From Rhynchopus sp. YZ270_cl-10 (Eukaryota; Euglenozoa; Diplonemea; Diplonemida; Diplonemidae), in NCBI GenBank assembly GCA_964035575.1, contig OZ037875.1, forward strand, positions 868,001 through 932,000: DNA of 64,000 nt. The letters are read 5' to 3'. A program made the position numbers and the translations under genes. Shown piece by piece: positions 32,701 to 41,402 of the stretch (positions within the stretch are counted from its first letter, which is position 1; every line of letters starts with the position of its first letter). The notes under the pieces are model-generated. The model saw only the letters and a list, made by a program, of their open reading frames with translations, did not search any database and was not told the origin of the DNA.

Positions 32701-33004
32701 CGACGACTTTGGCGATGGTTTTGATAGTACTGAGGCACCTGCAGCACCATCCACTAACACACCAGAGATGAAGCAGGAGACGGAGGTTAAGGCTGAGCCA
32801 TCACCCCAGGTTGAGATGGTGGCGGAGGTACCCAAGGAGGAGAAGGAGAAAGAGAGGGAGAAAGAACCAGAGAAGGAAAAAGAATCGGCAACGGCAACGG
32901 AGAACGCTCCAAAGGAAATGAGCCCCCCAGCCGACGCCAAGCCCGAACACCCCGAAGAAAAGAAGCCCGAGGCGAGCCCTGCAGACGGCCCAATGATGTC
33001 CTAA
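29730..33004 (+). CDS. GT61-like glycosyltransferase, four exons
   Basis: Exons 29730-30375, 30584-31116, 31407-31553 and 32579-33004 join in frame to 583 residues. A short cytoplasmic end is followed by a membrane anchor (about residues 8-24, VVLLCAVLGLLGMYTW), giving a type II Golgi protein. The lumenal part carries blocks of the GT61/DUF563 fold: NEVYVPHFEHCAANVMHLI, then LLFHFGSRGGPRWSIVRKH, then in exon 3 ATVLIASMGGNTVTSLFLP, equivalent to the family's hGAxLtNxlFLP block. GT61 enzymes add xylose, arabinose or GlcNAc to proteins or glycans from nucleotide sugars; the sugar used here cannot be read from sequence. In the third block Met-Gly-Gly replaces the usual His-Gly-Ala. The C-terminus (last 90 residues) is a Glu/Lys/Pro-rich tail unlike the family. 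Intron 3 (1025 bp) holds two satellites. Donors are all GTATG. Confidence 0.75.
31655..31760. repeat. TTGGGAGG-type repeats in GT61 intron 3
   Basis: Degenerate direct repeats of GTGTTGGGAGGC or GCGTTGGGAGGT. A second block lies at 32430-32490 on the far side of the satellites, so the two flank the intron's core. Both are G-rich on the transcript strand. Confidence 0.6.
31908..32153. repeat. two adjoining 9-bp satellites in GT61 intron 3
   Basis: First about 12 copies of ACACAGTAT (to 32017), then a 25-bp break, then about 12 copies of ACAGTACCT. The two units share ACAGTA, so one probably arose from the other. Open frames across them encode only HSIHS or TYSTY repeats. Confidence 0.85.
32224..32258 (+). 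repeat. G-type hairpin module in GT61 intron 3
   Basis: GCGCC, loop GCA, GGCGC, ACAGCGTCCAACTTTTTC. Preceded from about 32170 by GACTTCACC, CAACACCGGCAAA and AAAATCAGGTGG. The same order (satellite, GACTTCACC, AATCAGGTGGAATATAC, hairpin) is seen at 29030-29150. Confidence 0.6.
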
Positions 33005-33179
33005 GGCTTTTAGGAGGAGGGGAGAATGGGGCAGGGGGTTACTATGGGTGTGATGGGGGAATGTGAGAGTTTTTATTTTATGGTAGAGATTTAGTGTCTT
33101 GTGTGAAAAAGTGAATGTCAACAGACTGCAAACCATACCAAGAGTATGTCTATAGGTGAGTTTTGACACCAGCTCCAAT

Positions 33180-34590
33180 TTTCCCAACCTTCCTGTATAC
33201 ACGCGTCAGCAACCAATACAGGTAGTGTATTGAAATGATTCTGGGGGGGGGTAAGGGGTCTAATTTTAATTTCGTCGATTTTGAGAAAAATTTTGGCCAA
33301 AAATGGGCCCACGTATAAGGAACCGGGCTCATATTTCTCAAAATTAAAGTGGTCAAAAAATTGTCCAATTTTCCGAAATGACCCCACCGCTGCACGGGCG
33401 GAGCCCAAAAATGCAAATAAGCCACTTTTCCCAACCTTCCTGTATACACGCGTCAGCAACCAATACAGGTAGTGTATTGAAATGATTCTGGGGGGGGGTA
33501 AGGGGTCTAATTTTAATTTCGTCGATTTTGAGAAAAAATTTGGCCAAAAATGGGCCCACGTATAAGGAACCGGGCTCATATTTCTCAAAATTTAAGTGGT
33601 CAAAAAATTGTCCAATTTTCCGAAATGACCCCACCGCTGCACGGGCGGAGCCCAAAAATGCAAATAAGCCACTTTTTGTCCCAACCTTCCTGTATACACG
33701 CGTCAGCAACCAATACAGGTAGTGTATTGAAATGATTCTGGGGGGGGGTAAGGGGTCTAATTTTAATTTCGTCGATTTTGAGAAAAATTTTGGCCAAAAA
33801 TGGGCCCACGTATAAGGAACCGGGCTCATATTTCTCAAAATTTAAGTGGTCAAAAAATTGTCCAATTTTCCGAAATGACCCCACCGCTGCACGGGCGGAG
33901 CCCAAAAATGCAAATAAGCCACTTTTTGGTTTCATTGAAATGATGCGGCTGACACTGAGGAATTATGGTTTACGACGTCCCATTGAGGGGGCGAACCCTT
34001 TTTAATTTTTTGTTCTCTTGAAATGTGTAATTTCATGTTTTCGCGAAAAAAATACGAACTGATCCTACAAGGGTTGAAGGAAGGTGTGTGGAAAACAATA
34101 ATAACAAGAACAACTAATTGCTAAGAAAAAAAATGGGGTGTGCTGTGGATAACTCCGCGCGATTTTCGGAACCACCATAGCATCCTGGCGATTTTCTGGA
34201 GGTGCTGATGTGACGATGCCTGGTGCGATCGACGACGTGTTGTCGTCTGTGCATTATGTGTTCCTTCCGCACTGCTCTGATGACGACGACGATGCGTGGG
34301 AGCCTGTGGACGACTACGAGCTGGAACATGCCGAGGCCGCCCGAGCGAATGGTTATCGAGCCTGCCGAGACTACGTCCAATAACGCGATCGAGCAGATGG
34401 TGCTGGACGAAGAGGACAGCCCCACTGTTTGAACGTTTCAGATGCAGGCATCCCAGTGGGGCCAGCGTACGAAGAGCGTTTTAGCATACCTGCAGAAGAG
34501 CAGAATGCTGGCGTGTTGTAGATTATATTTTTTTCAGAGTGGAGTTCCACAGCACACCCGGTTTTTTTTCCGATAGCAATTACTTGTTTT
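33180..34590 (+). mobile_element. tandem-repeat element, copy of the SMC4 intron element
   Basis: Three copies of a roughly 245-bp unit (from about 33180, 33427 and 33675) differ from each other at very few positions; each contains GTATACACGCGTCAGC, a G-run, GGAACCGGGCTCATATTTC and GCACGGGCGGAGCCC. A 600-bp tail from about 34010 follows. Unit and tail match 13365-14510. Low divergence within the array against higher divergence between loci means local homogenisation or recent amplification. No known transposase; class unknown. Confidence 0.65.
34216..34383 (+). CDS. small acidic frame inside repeat tail (uncertain)
   Basis: A 55-residue frame with non-random look: it begins MPGAIDDVLSSVHYVFLP, has five aspartates in a row, then WEPVDDYELEHAEAARANGY. 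The matching stretch in the SMC4 intron copy is not open. It may be a relic of a protein once carried by the element, or of a captured host exon. Not recognised. Confidence 0.2.
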   Translation: MPGAIDDVLSSVHYVFLPHCSDDDDDAWEPVDDYELEHAEAARANGYRACRDYVQ

Positions 34591-34936
34591 TTTTGATAAA
34601 ACAACTTGTTGTCAATTCTAAAAAGATTGGAGACAGCTCTGCGGGGCAAACAAAACGGATTGAAAAAGACAGAAGCTTGCTTGTTTAACACAGTTTTTCA
34701 CCTTTTTGTTTTCCGGCTTTGAGCGCACAAACAAAAGACCCGATCTTTTTTTGGCCTCAAAGAGGTTTCCTCTTCACTGCCAGGTAGTCAGGTGGGAGCG
34801 TATTGTAGTAATGAAAATATCATCACAGGATATTTATTACACACTTTACGCCTCGTTATTAGATGAAGAATAGTGCAGGAGAGGAGCATTCATGAAATAA
34901 TGAAAAATTTCTCTTTTTAGAACCCACGGAGAACCA

Positions 34937-34990
34937 ATGCCTGCGCCCGATGAACGGCGAGGTATTTGTCACACTGTCAACTTCTTTTCT
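34937..34990 (+). repeat. C-type module
   Basis: ATGCCTGCGCCCGATGAACG, GCGAGGTATTTGTCACACTG, TCAACTTCTTTTC. Confidence 0.5.
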
Positions 34991-35276
34991 CTATTAGAGG
35001 TAACCAATGATCGTACATCGAAGAGATGAGAGCCAAAAAAAAAGTCAGTTTCGAACGTCATTTCTCTGTTTTTCCTTTAAACAGAAGGGGGGTACATGGC
35101 ACACCCTTTTATGGTCACTGCTAACGTAGTTAGTATAATATTATGAATTTTCTTTTTAGATTTTGTTTAGCACCCGAGAACGCAATCCTTCGTAACTACG
35201 TCCCATAAAATCTAAGGGAAACAAAAAGAGACCACTGTCTCAAAATCTCCTGCCTAACTGCTGCAAACAACAATAA

Positions 35277-36622
35277 CAGTGTTTCCCACGGTGAGATTTT
35301 GGGGTGAGAAATCTCACAAAAAAAAAAAAAGAAGGATTATATTTTGTGCAACCAAATATCAGCCTTTTTGTTTTCGGCTAGCCAACTCTGCAACCGATAA
35401 AGGAAATCATACGGTATGATTTCTATGTGATGCAAATCGTTATTACACTCCAAATAATTTGGAATCTCTCCCGCCCGCCCACTCCTGATTTTGCAGAAGC
35501 GTAGCGATCGTTCTCCGTCGTGGTGTCCATACTGAGGCTCTCCCCCGCCCCACCCAGAAGGCTCAAATGGGTCAGTACGCTGAGACACTGCAGTCTGTCT
35601 CCCTCTCCTAAGGTTAACTTTTGGTCGTACGCCTTCACTGTGACGGGTTGGACAACTTCCACCCTGGCTTAGGCGATTTTCAGCGTTCTTTAGGTTTTGC
35701 TGGTCATGATACGTCAATCAATCGTATCCGATATGTAATTGTTACTTGTGTTTTTCGCGCCCCTCCCTTGGGGATTTCATTATCTCTGAAGCTTTCTGGA
35801 TTTCTCAAATTATCGTAGCAGTTCAGATCTCGAATTTCAGCGAGAAAATTATTCCAGAGACGAGATCATAACACGCACGATTCTTCCCATCGCAGTTGAG
35901 TGATTCGGTAGCTCCATTAATAAAAAAAAGGTTAAAGAGTTTGGCGTTACGAAAACAAAAAAAAAAAAAGTGAGGTGAGAAATCTCACCTGCAGGGGAAA
36001 AAAAAAAAAAAAAAATCATGGTTGAACCACGGGAGTACCATGGGGAACTGGGTTGCTGACCGCACCATCCAGGCTGTACCTCAATTTTTTTTTGCCTGCG
36101 GCGCCATTTTCCCTTTTTTGCTCCGCAAAAAAGGGTTAGGACCATAATAGGTGTGTGACTATGTGCTGTAAAAAAGATAGATTTTTACACTGTACCCTAA
36201 TTTTTTTTCGCCTGCGGCGCCATTTGTTTGATTTTTTTTTTGCTCCGCAAAAATCCCTATGTTCCCAATGTCCCTTGTCAGCAGTGCTGAGAAATTTTGG
36301 GCACAAAAACAAGCTGACCCCCCAATCTTCCAACGACAGTGACATTTATGTCAACAATTTTTAGAAATGTTGCGTACCGTGGCTTCGCTTGGGTGTCATG
36401 CCTGCCATGACTGCCGTTTATTTTGTAAATGTACTGGTGCAAATATCAATGAAGTGCCGAACTCCGAGAAATTCTCACATTCCGCCGGAGGCCCTCAACT
36501 TGAGCTAAGGTGAGGACCCGGGCGCGCGAAGCGCGCCCGGGCTCGCCACACCTATACAAAAACCCGCAAAACCGCAAAATCTCACCTATTTTCAGAATTA
36601 GGTGAGATGCTGGGAAACACTG
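35277..36622. mobile_element. non-autonomous hAT-type DNA element, 1346 bp
   Basis: The ends are CAGTGTTTCCCA and its complement TGGGAAACACTG, the classic start of hAT elements. It is bounded by an exact 8-bp direct repeat AACAATAA at 35269-35276 and 36623-36630, the length hAT transposases create. Inside the ends are repeated GGTGAGAAATCTCACC-type motifs (35290-35320, 35975-35990, 36578-36608). The interior has no transposase; a 126-residue minus-strand frame (35337-35717) resembles nothing known. Two GCCTGCGGCGCCATTT copies (36098, 36210) and a perfect GC hairpin (36517) lie in the right half. Confidence 0.85.
36517..36541. repeat. perfect GC hairpin inside the hAT-type element
   Basis: CCCGGGCGCGC, loop GAA, GCGCGCCCGGG: an 11-bp stem of only G and C in an otherwise AT-rich element. 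Confidence 0.8.
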
Positions 36623-36643
36623 AACAATAATAATAAAAAAAAA

Positions 36644-36712
36644 CAGTGGAGATTGCACAACTGTGGCAACACTACCGAGGCAACTACACTACTCCAACAA
36701 TTTTATCAAAAA
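36644..36712 (+). repeat. F-type module
   Basis: GTGGAGATTGCACAACTG, TGGCAACACTACCGAGGC, AACTACACTACTCCAACAAT, TTTATC. It begins 14 bp after the right target repeat of the hAT-type element. Confidence 0.6.
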
Positions 36713-36825
36713 AACAAAAACAAAAGAGTAAAGCCCGAATTCTCCCACCTGGTGGGATTACTCGGCGATTGTCGACACAACAAAAAACAAAATACCATCT
36801 GCCTTTCTTCTGTATCTTCAGTTTT

Positions 36826-36868
36826 AGGTGACTAAGCGAGGCTTAGTATTATCTTACCAACTGGTTTT
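36826..36868 (+). repeat. A-type hairpin module, short loop
   Basis: GGTGACTAAGC, loop GAG, GCTTAG: the stem is complete although the loop is only three bases. Confidence 0.6.
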
Positions 36869-37080
36869 CTCTCTCTTTTTTGTTTTTTTATTGTTCCTTC
36901 TCATACAATATTCCCTTTTTTGCGTATAGAACGAATTCAAACCTGTTTTTGAAAAACAAAAAAAATCATTCTCTTTATTCCCTTTCAAAACCCTCCCTCC
37001 CCTTTCTCCCTCCACCCCACACCACCACTACAGGGAGGTGGGAATTTCCCCCCCAAAAAACCACCCAAAAACCTTTTGTT

Positions 37081-37108
37081 TTTCCCCCTCTCTTTCTTTT
37101 TCTCTCAG
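37081..37108 (+). promoter_or_regulatory. pyrimidine tract with CAG before ADP-ribosyltransferase start
   Basis: CCCCCTCTCTTTCTTTTTC then TCTCAG, 16 bases before the start codon. No donor-bearing upstream exon is visible, so this is a good candidate for a leader trans-splice acceptor. Confidence 0.45.
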
Positions 37109-37124
37109 AAGACAACAAAACAAT

Positions 37125-39149
37125 ATGCAGACCCCGCCACGAAACCGAGGACATCACCACCCCTCCTCTTATTCCTCCTCACGCGCATCCTTTTATGCAG
37201 TAGCACCCTCCACCCCTCCACTGCATGCCAAGATCAAGGTCGAGGTGCCTAAGGCTCGGAGCCGTTCGCGGACTCCTACTCGGGTTCAGGGACAGATGCG
37301 TCAAGGGGGAGGGGGAGGGGGAGGTACTCCACACACCTCACCTTCGTTTCAGAGAACGGCATCGCCGGCGATGAGGGTGCAGCGGCAAGGGTCGCCGTAT
37401 TCACCGATACAACAACTTCAGATGCAGCAGCAGGCAGCACTCCATCAGCAATCCCTTAGGGAACAATACAACGAACCGCAATATCATGAACACCACAACT
37501 CCCCGTATAGCGCCCCTCAGGACCTTCCCACAACGCCACAACACAGCCCACAGCTCTTCTATTTTCCTTCAGAGCAGCGTAACCTACGAGGATTTCTTCA
37601 AAACACCCCGACACAGTGTTTACCTGGTGATTTGGCGGAGAGATTGCAGGGGCAGACACCACCGCCGATTGTGGCATCTTCGCAGGAATATGGGTTGATT
37701 GGGGAGTCGGGTGGGGGGAGTGGGTGGTTGTCGCCTGTTGCTGCGTCTCCGGGGTCGAGCGCTGGGTTGCGTGCGGAGGCGAGGTTGAGGCGTTCTGTTG
37801 CCTCCCCTTCGCAGTCTGTACACAATGCCGAAGCCTACCGCCTCCGTCGTCTCCTCATTGAGGAAGAGGCGACCCACACCTTACACCTCCTCTACGATGA
37901 AGCATTGCAGCGTCTTATTCAAATCAGAGTTCTATCAGCAGAGCTCTTTGCGGATATATGGGATCCATTTCAAAGGGGTGAAGAAAATGAAAAAGATGAA
38001 CCGAACGATTTCCCTGATTTAAGCGTCGAAGAGCAGGTCGAAGATGCGTTGGAACAAAGCAGCACAGTGTGCGCCGACAAACAAAACACCGACAGTATTA
38101 CCAGCTGTATTGTCTCTGAAAAGGCGGCATCGATTCTGAGCAGGTGGATTGCGAAGGAGTGGGCCGGGAAGACGGGAACCATTTTAGACGAACTTCTCGA
38201 CAATTTGCATGCCCCAATCAACACCTCTCAGGCAAAGCTCAACACCATCAAGGCTGCAAGCAAACTCCTGCTTAAACGCGCAGTGTCCAACGGATCGTCT
38301 GACTACTCCAAACTCGAGCTTTTTGTCATGGCATTATACACTATGGCTGGACCGGACATAGACCGCCTTATGGGATTCAAAGATACACCAAGGGAAGGGT
38401 CAAAAGCGTGGACCGACTATACACCACGTAACCAACCGATGTTTCGGGTGGTAAACAGCGCAATGCGCACTGCAGGCACATCAGGGGTGTTGCAACCCAG
38501 CAAATACCCTTGGAAGGAGATCAGACAGTGGGTGAAGAGTATCGTCCTCTTAACCTCTCTTGCGTCACAGCAGGGGCGGTATGTTTTATCGAGAGGCCTC
38601 GCGGGGTTGCCTCAGAGCGTTGTTGATGACCATGTGTCCCTGCAGCAAGGGGATCGGTTGATATGGACAGCACCAAGCTCGTGCGCATTGGATCCTACAG
38701 TGAGCCAGAGTTATATTGAAGGCACCGCAACGAATGCGGTGGATGAGTCTGGCGGATCGATTCTCTTCAAAGTCGTGAGCACCTGCGGGTTGCCATTGCA
38801 GTTTATATCGAAATATCCAAAGGAAGCGGAGGTACTGCTTCCACCGCTCTCAGAATTGCGACTGCGTAATGTAAAGGAAGGAGACTATGTCACTCTCGAA
38901 GCAAATGTGCAGGTTCGAGTCGGGCGAAAACTGCGTGGCCTCTGCACCGAAGCTATCGCAGAAGCGCACAAAGCCAGCAAACTTCTCGAAGACCCTCAAC
39001 TAACCAAACAACGCCCCCGCTACGAACACCCGCTCCTCAACCCTACGCGGGCAACAGAGGGGAGGGAAAATGCGATGCAGGCCCTCCTAGAAGAAAGGCA
39101 GGAGAGGGACCGCATGAGACGATCGATCTCCCCAAAGTGGAGACCATAA
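37125..39149 (+). CDS. R-S-E type ADP-ribosyltransferase with long disordered N-terminus
   Basis: An intronless protein of 674 residues. Residues 1-260 are low-complexity (Ser, Pro, Gln, Gly) with SRSRTPTR and a C-terminal SISPKWRP, features of phosphorylated nuclear or cytoskeletal proteins. A helical region (270-400) leads into a mono-ADP-ribosyltransferase fold at about 415-605. The three signatures are in order: VLSRGLAG with Arg490; LIWTAPSSCALDP with Ser518-Ser519; and FISKYPKEAEVLLPP with Glu567 and Glu569. These match the NAD-binding Arg, the Ser-Thr-Ser strand and the ExE loop of arginine-directed enzymes. It would move ADP-ribose from NAD to arginines of a partner protein. There is no signal peptide, so an intracellular target is likely. 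Start: first ATG after a pyrimidine-AG tract. Confidence 0.7.
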   Translation: MQTPPRNRGHHHPSSYSSSRASFYAVAPSTPPLHAKIKVEVPKARSRSRTPTRVQGQMRQGGGGGGGTPHTSPSFQRTASPAMRVQRQGSPYSPIQQLQMQQQAALHQQSLREQYNEPQYHEHHNSPYSAPQDLPTTPQHSPQLFYFPSEQRNLRGFLQNTPTQCLPGDLAERLQGQTPPPIVASSQEYGLIGESGGGSGWLSPVAASPGSSAGLRAEARLRRSVASPSQSVHNAEAYRLRRLLIEEEATHTLHLLYDEALQRLIQIRVLSAELFADIWDPFQRGEENEKDEPNDFPDLSVEEQVEDALEQSSTVCADKQNTDSITSCIVSEKAASILSRWIAKEWAGKTGTILDELLDNLHAPINTSQAKLNTIKAASKLLLKRAVSNGSSDYSKLELFVMALYTMAGPDIDRLMGFKDTPREGSKAWTDYTPRNQPMFRVVNSAMRTAGTSGVLQPSKYPWKEIRQWVKSIVLLTSLASQQGRYVLSRGLAGLPQSVVDDHVSLQQGDRLIWTAPSSCALDPTVSQSYIEGTATNAVDESGGSILFKVVSTCGLPLQFISKYPKEAEVLLPPLSELRLRNVKEGDYVTLEANVQVRVGRKLRGLCTEAIAEAHKASKLLEDPQLTKQRPRYEHPLLNPTRATEGRENAMQALLEERQERDRMRRSISPKWRP

Positions 39150-39427
39150 ACCATGCTATGTACGATATTTATCTGTTTGTATTTTTTTTTTGTAGAAACG
39201 CATTTTTTTTTGAGCAATTTTGACATCTCAAACGTCTCAAAGAAGAAAAAAACAATGAGACACACGAGAGAGAATGCATTTTCCTCAATTTCATTCATTT
39301 GATTCCTTTTTGTATCCAGATAGCGCCCCCCCATCCCTCTTTCTCACGATGCTCTCACCTCCACCCACCTCCAACCCACCCACCAGAGAGCACTGTACGG
39401 TGCAGACTCCCTTTCCCCCCTTGAAAT

Positions 39428-40975
39428 ATGTTAGCAGCAACCAGCACTTCGCTAAGCGTCAGCTCAAGTCTGACGAGCAAACCGATTAAAGCAAAAGTAT
39501 TGTGCGTACCGAGAGCGTACGCTAGCATACAGGATGCGGTGGATGCGGCGAACGATGGGGACTGTATTGCGCTTGGGAATGGTGTGCACACTTTACACGA
39601 ACCGCTTTTAGTTGACAAAAGCGTGCACATCATTTGCGGCGACGAAGGCAATACTGGCGTCACAATCCGTTTGGACACAACCTCCGGTCTGGTCCTCCGC
39701 CCTTCCTCGCATATGATCGTCCTTGCCTGCTCCTCCTGCCGCCTGGCGGACCTCACCATTGAGCATATTGGACAGAACTCTGACCCAAACTGTCTTACCT
39801 TTGCTATCTGGTGTCGTCAGGGGTCGCCTCTGCTGGACGAATGCAAAATCATTTCGAGCATGCACTCTGCCATAGGAGTGAACGAAGGCACCTTCCCTAC
39901 CTTTAAACGGTGCCAGGTTAATGGGGATGAATATGGAGCGTGGGTAGGTGCGTCGGGGAGGCTTCGATTGGATCGATGCTTAGTACAAGCACAGAAGGGG
40001 GTCTACTGCGATACCTCTGGCATTGTAGAGGTGGAGAGCTGCAAATTCCTTAACTGCGGTGTCGGTGTAGAATGTCTCGACACCTGCAAGGTAGACGTCC
40101 GCACCAGCTCCTTCATCGACTGCACCGAAGCCGGGGTCTACTGCACCGGAGGGTCCAGCTCCCACACCTCCCACACTCTCTCAATCGACACCAACCGTTT
40201 CCTCTGCTCCACCAATAACGACCTAGGAGCAATAAAAGGGGTCATCGTAGACGGATCCAAACCAGTTGTGCATAAAAACACCTTCGAAGGCTGTTGCATC
40301 GATGTCAGAAACGGAGGAACCGGAAACTACAGTTTCAATACAATTACCAGGGCAGCCGTAGGTGCATTTGTCTCGGGGCGTTCAAACCCGAGCTTCCGGC
40401 AGAACAATTTTGACGGCTGTGAGGTTGCCGTTCTGGTGAAGGAGAAGCTTACGCAGGCAACCTTTATCTCAAATGAATTCAGTGGAAACGCGACTGCGGT
40501 GCGTATTATGGAAGAGGCAAATCCGTCTTTTGTTGCAAATATCATGGAAGAATCTGAGGTGGGGTTTGACTTCATTGACAGCGGTCGAGGCAATATCCGC
40601 GGGAATGACGTAAAAAAATGTTCATTGGGCATGAAAATCCATCTCAACGCAGACCCATTCCTCGAACAAAACCAGATCCGTGAATGCAAAAGCGGGATTC
40701 TTGTTGAAGGGGGGAAAGGAAAGCTTGCTGGCAACGATATCATTAAAATAGAAGAAACCGGCTGCGTCCTTTCGGATGCACACGGCACCTGGGTAGAGGA
40801 CAACATCGTGGAGGAGTGCGGGAAGGAAGGCTTCCTTATACTACACGCCTCTGAGGTTACTCTCATAGGGAATAAGGTGCACGGTACCAAGCTCGCAGCC
40901 GTTCAATGCTCCGAAGATTGCAAAACAACAATCAACATGCAAGGCAACGATCTGCAGGAAGACCAAGCATATTAA
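39428..40975 (+). CDS. right-handed beta-helix (CASH/NosD-type) repeat protein
   Basis: A 515-residue single-exon protein made almost entirely of 22-24 residue coils such as NPSFRQNNFDGCEVAVLV and DPFLEQNQIRECKSGILV, where a buried N/C stack and a G-V-x-V strand repeat. This is the parallel beta-helix of the CASH/PbH1 group. It starts like the group with AYASIQDAVDAANDGDCIAL and HTLHEPLLVDKSVHII, the module that precedes PbH1 repeats in FBXO11 and SHCBP1. No F-box or UBR zinc finger is present, and no signal peptide, so it is probably a cytosolic or ciliary scaffold rather than a carbohydrate enzyme. Exact role unknown. Confidence 0.7.
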   Translation: MLAATSTSLSVSSSLTSKPIKAKVLCVPRAYASIQDAVDAANDGDCIALGNGVHTLHEPLLVDKSVHIICGDEGNTGVTIRLDTTSGLVLRPSSHMIVLACSSCRLADLTIEHIGQNSDPNCLTFAIWCRQGSPLLDECKIISSMHSAIGVNEGTFPTFKRCQVNGDEYGAWVGASGRLRLDRCLVQAQKGVYCDTSGIVEVESCKFLNCGVGVECLDTCKVDVRTSSFIDCTEAGVYCTGGSSSHTSHTLSIDTNRFLCSTNNDLGAIKGVIVDGSKPVVHKNTFEGCCIDVRNGGTGNYSFNTITRAAVGAFVSGRSNPSFRQNNFDGCEVAVLVKEKLTQATFISNEFSGNATAVRIMEEANPSFVANIMEESEVGFDFIDSGRGNIRGNDVKKCSLGMKIHLNADPFLEQNQIRECKSGILVEGGKGKLAGNDIIKIEETGCVLSDAHGTWVEDNIVEECGKEGFLILHASEVTLIGNKVHGTKLAAVQCSEDCKTTINMQGNDLQEDQAY

Positions 40976-41402
40976 TCCAGGAGAGAGCGAAGGTGAGTCT
41001 CTTGCTTCCGCAAGACAGACGTCGCCATGGTGGGGGGTTTTTATATTATTACTTTGAGAAGAAGCAGGGGGGTATGTGTGTTCCTAATGCGTTCTGTTCT
41101 GCTGGATGGAAAGTATTGTGGCTGTACAAAGGTAACGGACAATAGACTTTTTGTTGATAATCTTATAACTTTTTTCGTACTTTTTTTGGGGGGGATTTTC
41201 TCCCTAAACCTGGAAAACAATGGTCATGGTGTGTCTCCTGTCCCTCATACGCAAACCTATTGAGGGGTTTTGGGAACGCAAATCCATATTCAATAAGACT
41301 GGCATGATTTATTTTTTTCTATCTTTCAGACATCCTCCCCCCTCCCACATCCTCGTTTTTTTTCAGACACGGTTCTTTTTGATGAAGAAATAATTTAGCA
41401 AA
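40976..41402. other. short spacer, nothing recognised
   Basis: T- and G-rich sequence without module, inverted repeat or coding frame. Confidence 0.4.

Larger units (their letters stand above)
33005..37124. other. 4.1-kb repeat-rich spacer
   Basis: Contains the three-unit tandem repeat and tail (33180-34590), a C module (34937), the hAT-type element (35277-36622), an F module (36644) and an A module (36826). The last 150 bases are C/T-rich leader of the ADP-ribosyltransferase gene. No host gene recognised. Confidence 0.5.

Noticed and set aside
33118-33935. Overlapping minus-strand frames with near-identical proteins
   Set aside because: They are shadows of the 245-bp tandem unit and contain homopolymer-coded stretches; no start or domain is convincing.
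36090-36230. GCCTGCGGCGCC copies as antisense G modules
   Set aside because: Only the self-complementary hairpin is shared; the GGTACGCAACTT tail is absent, so I do not count them as reversed modules.
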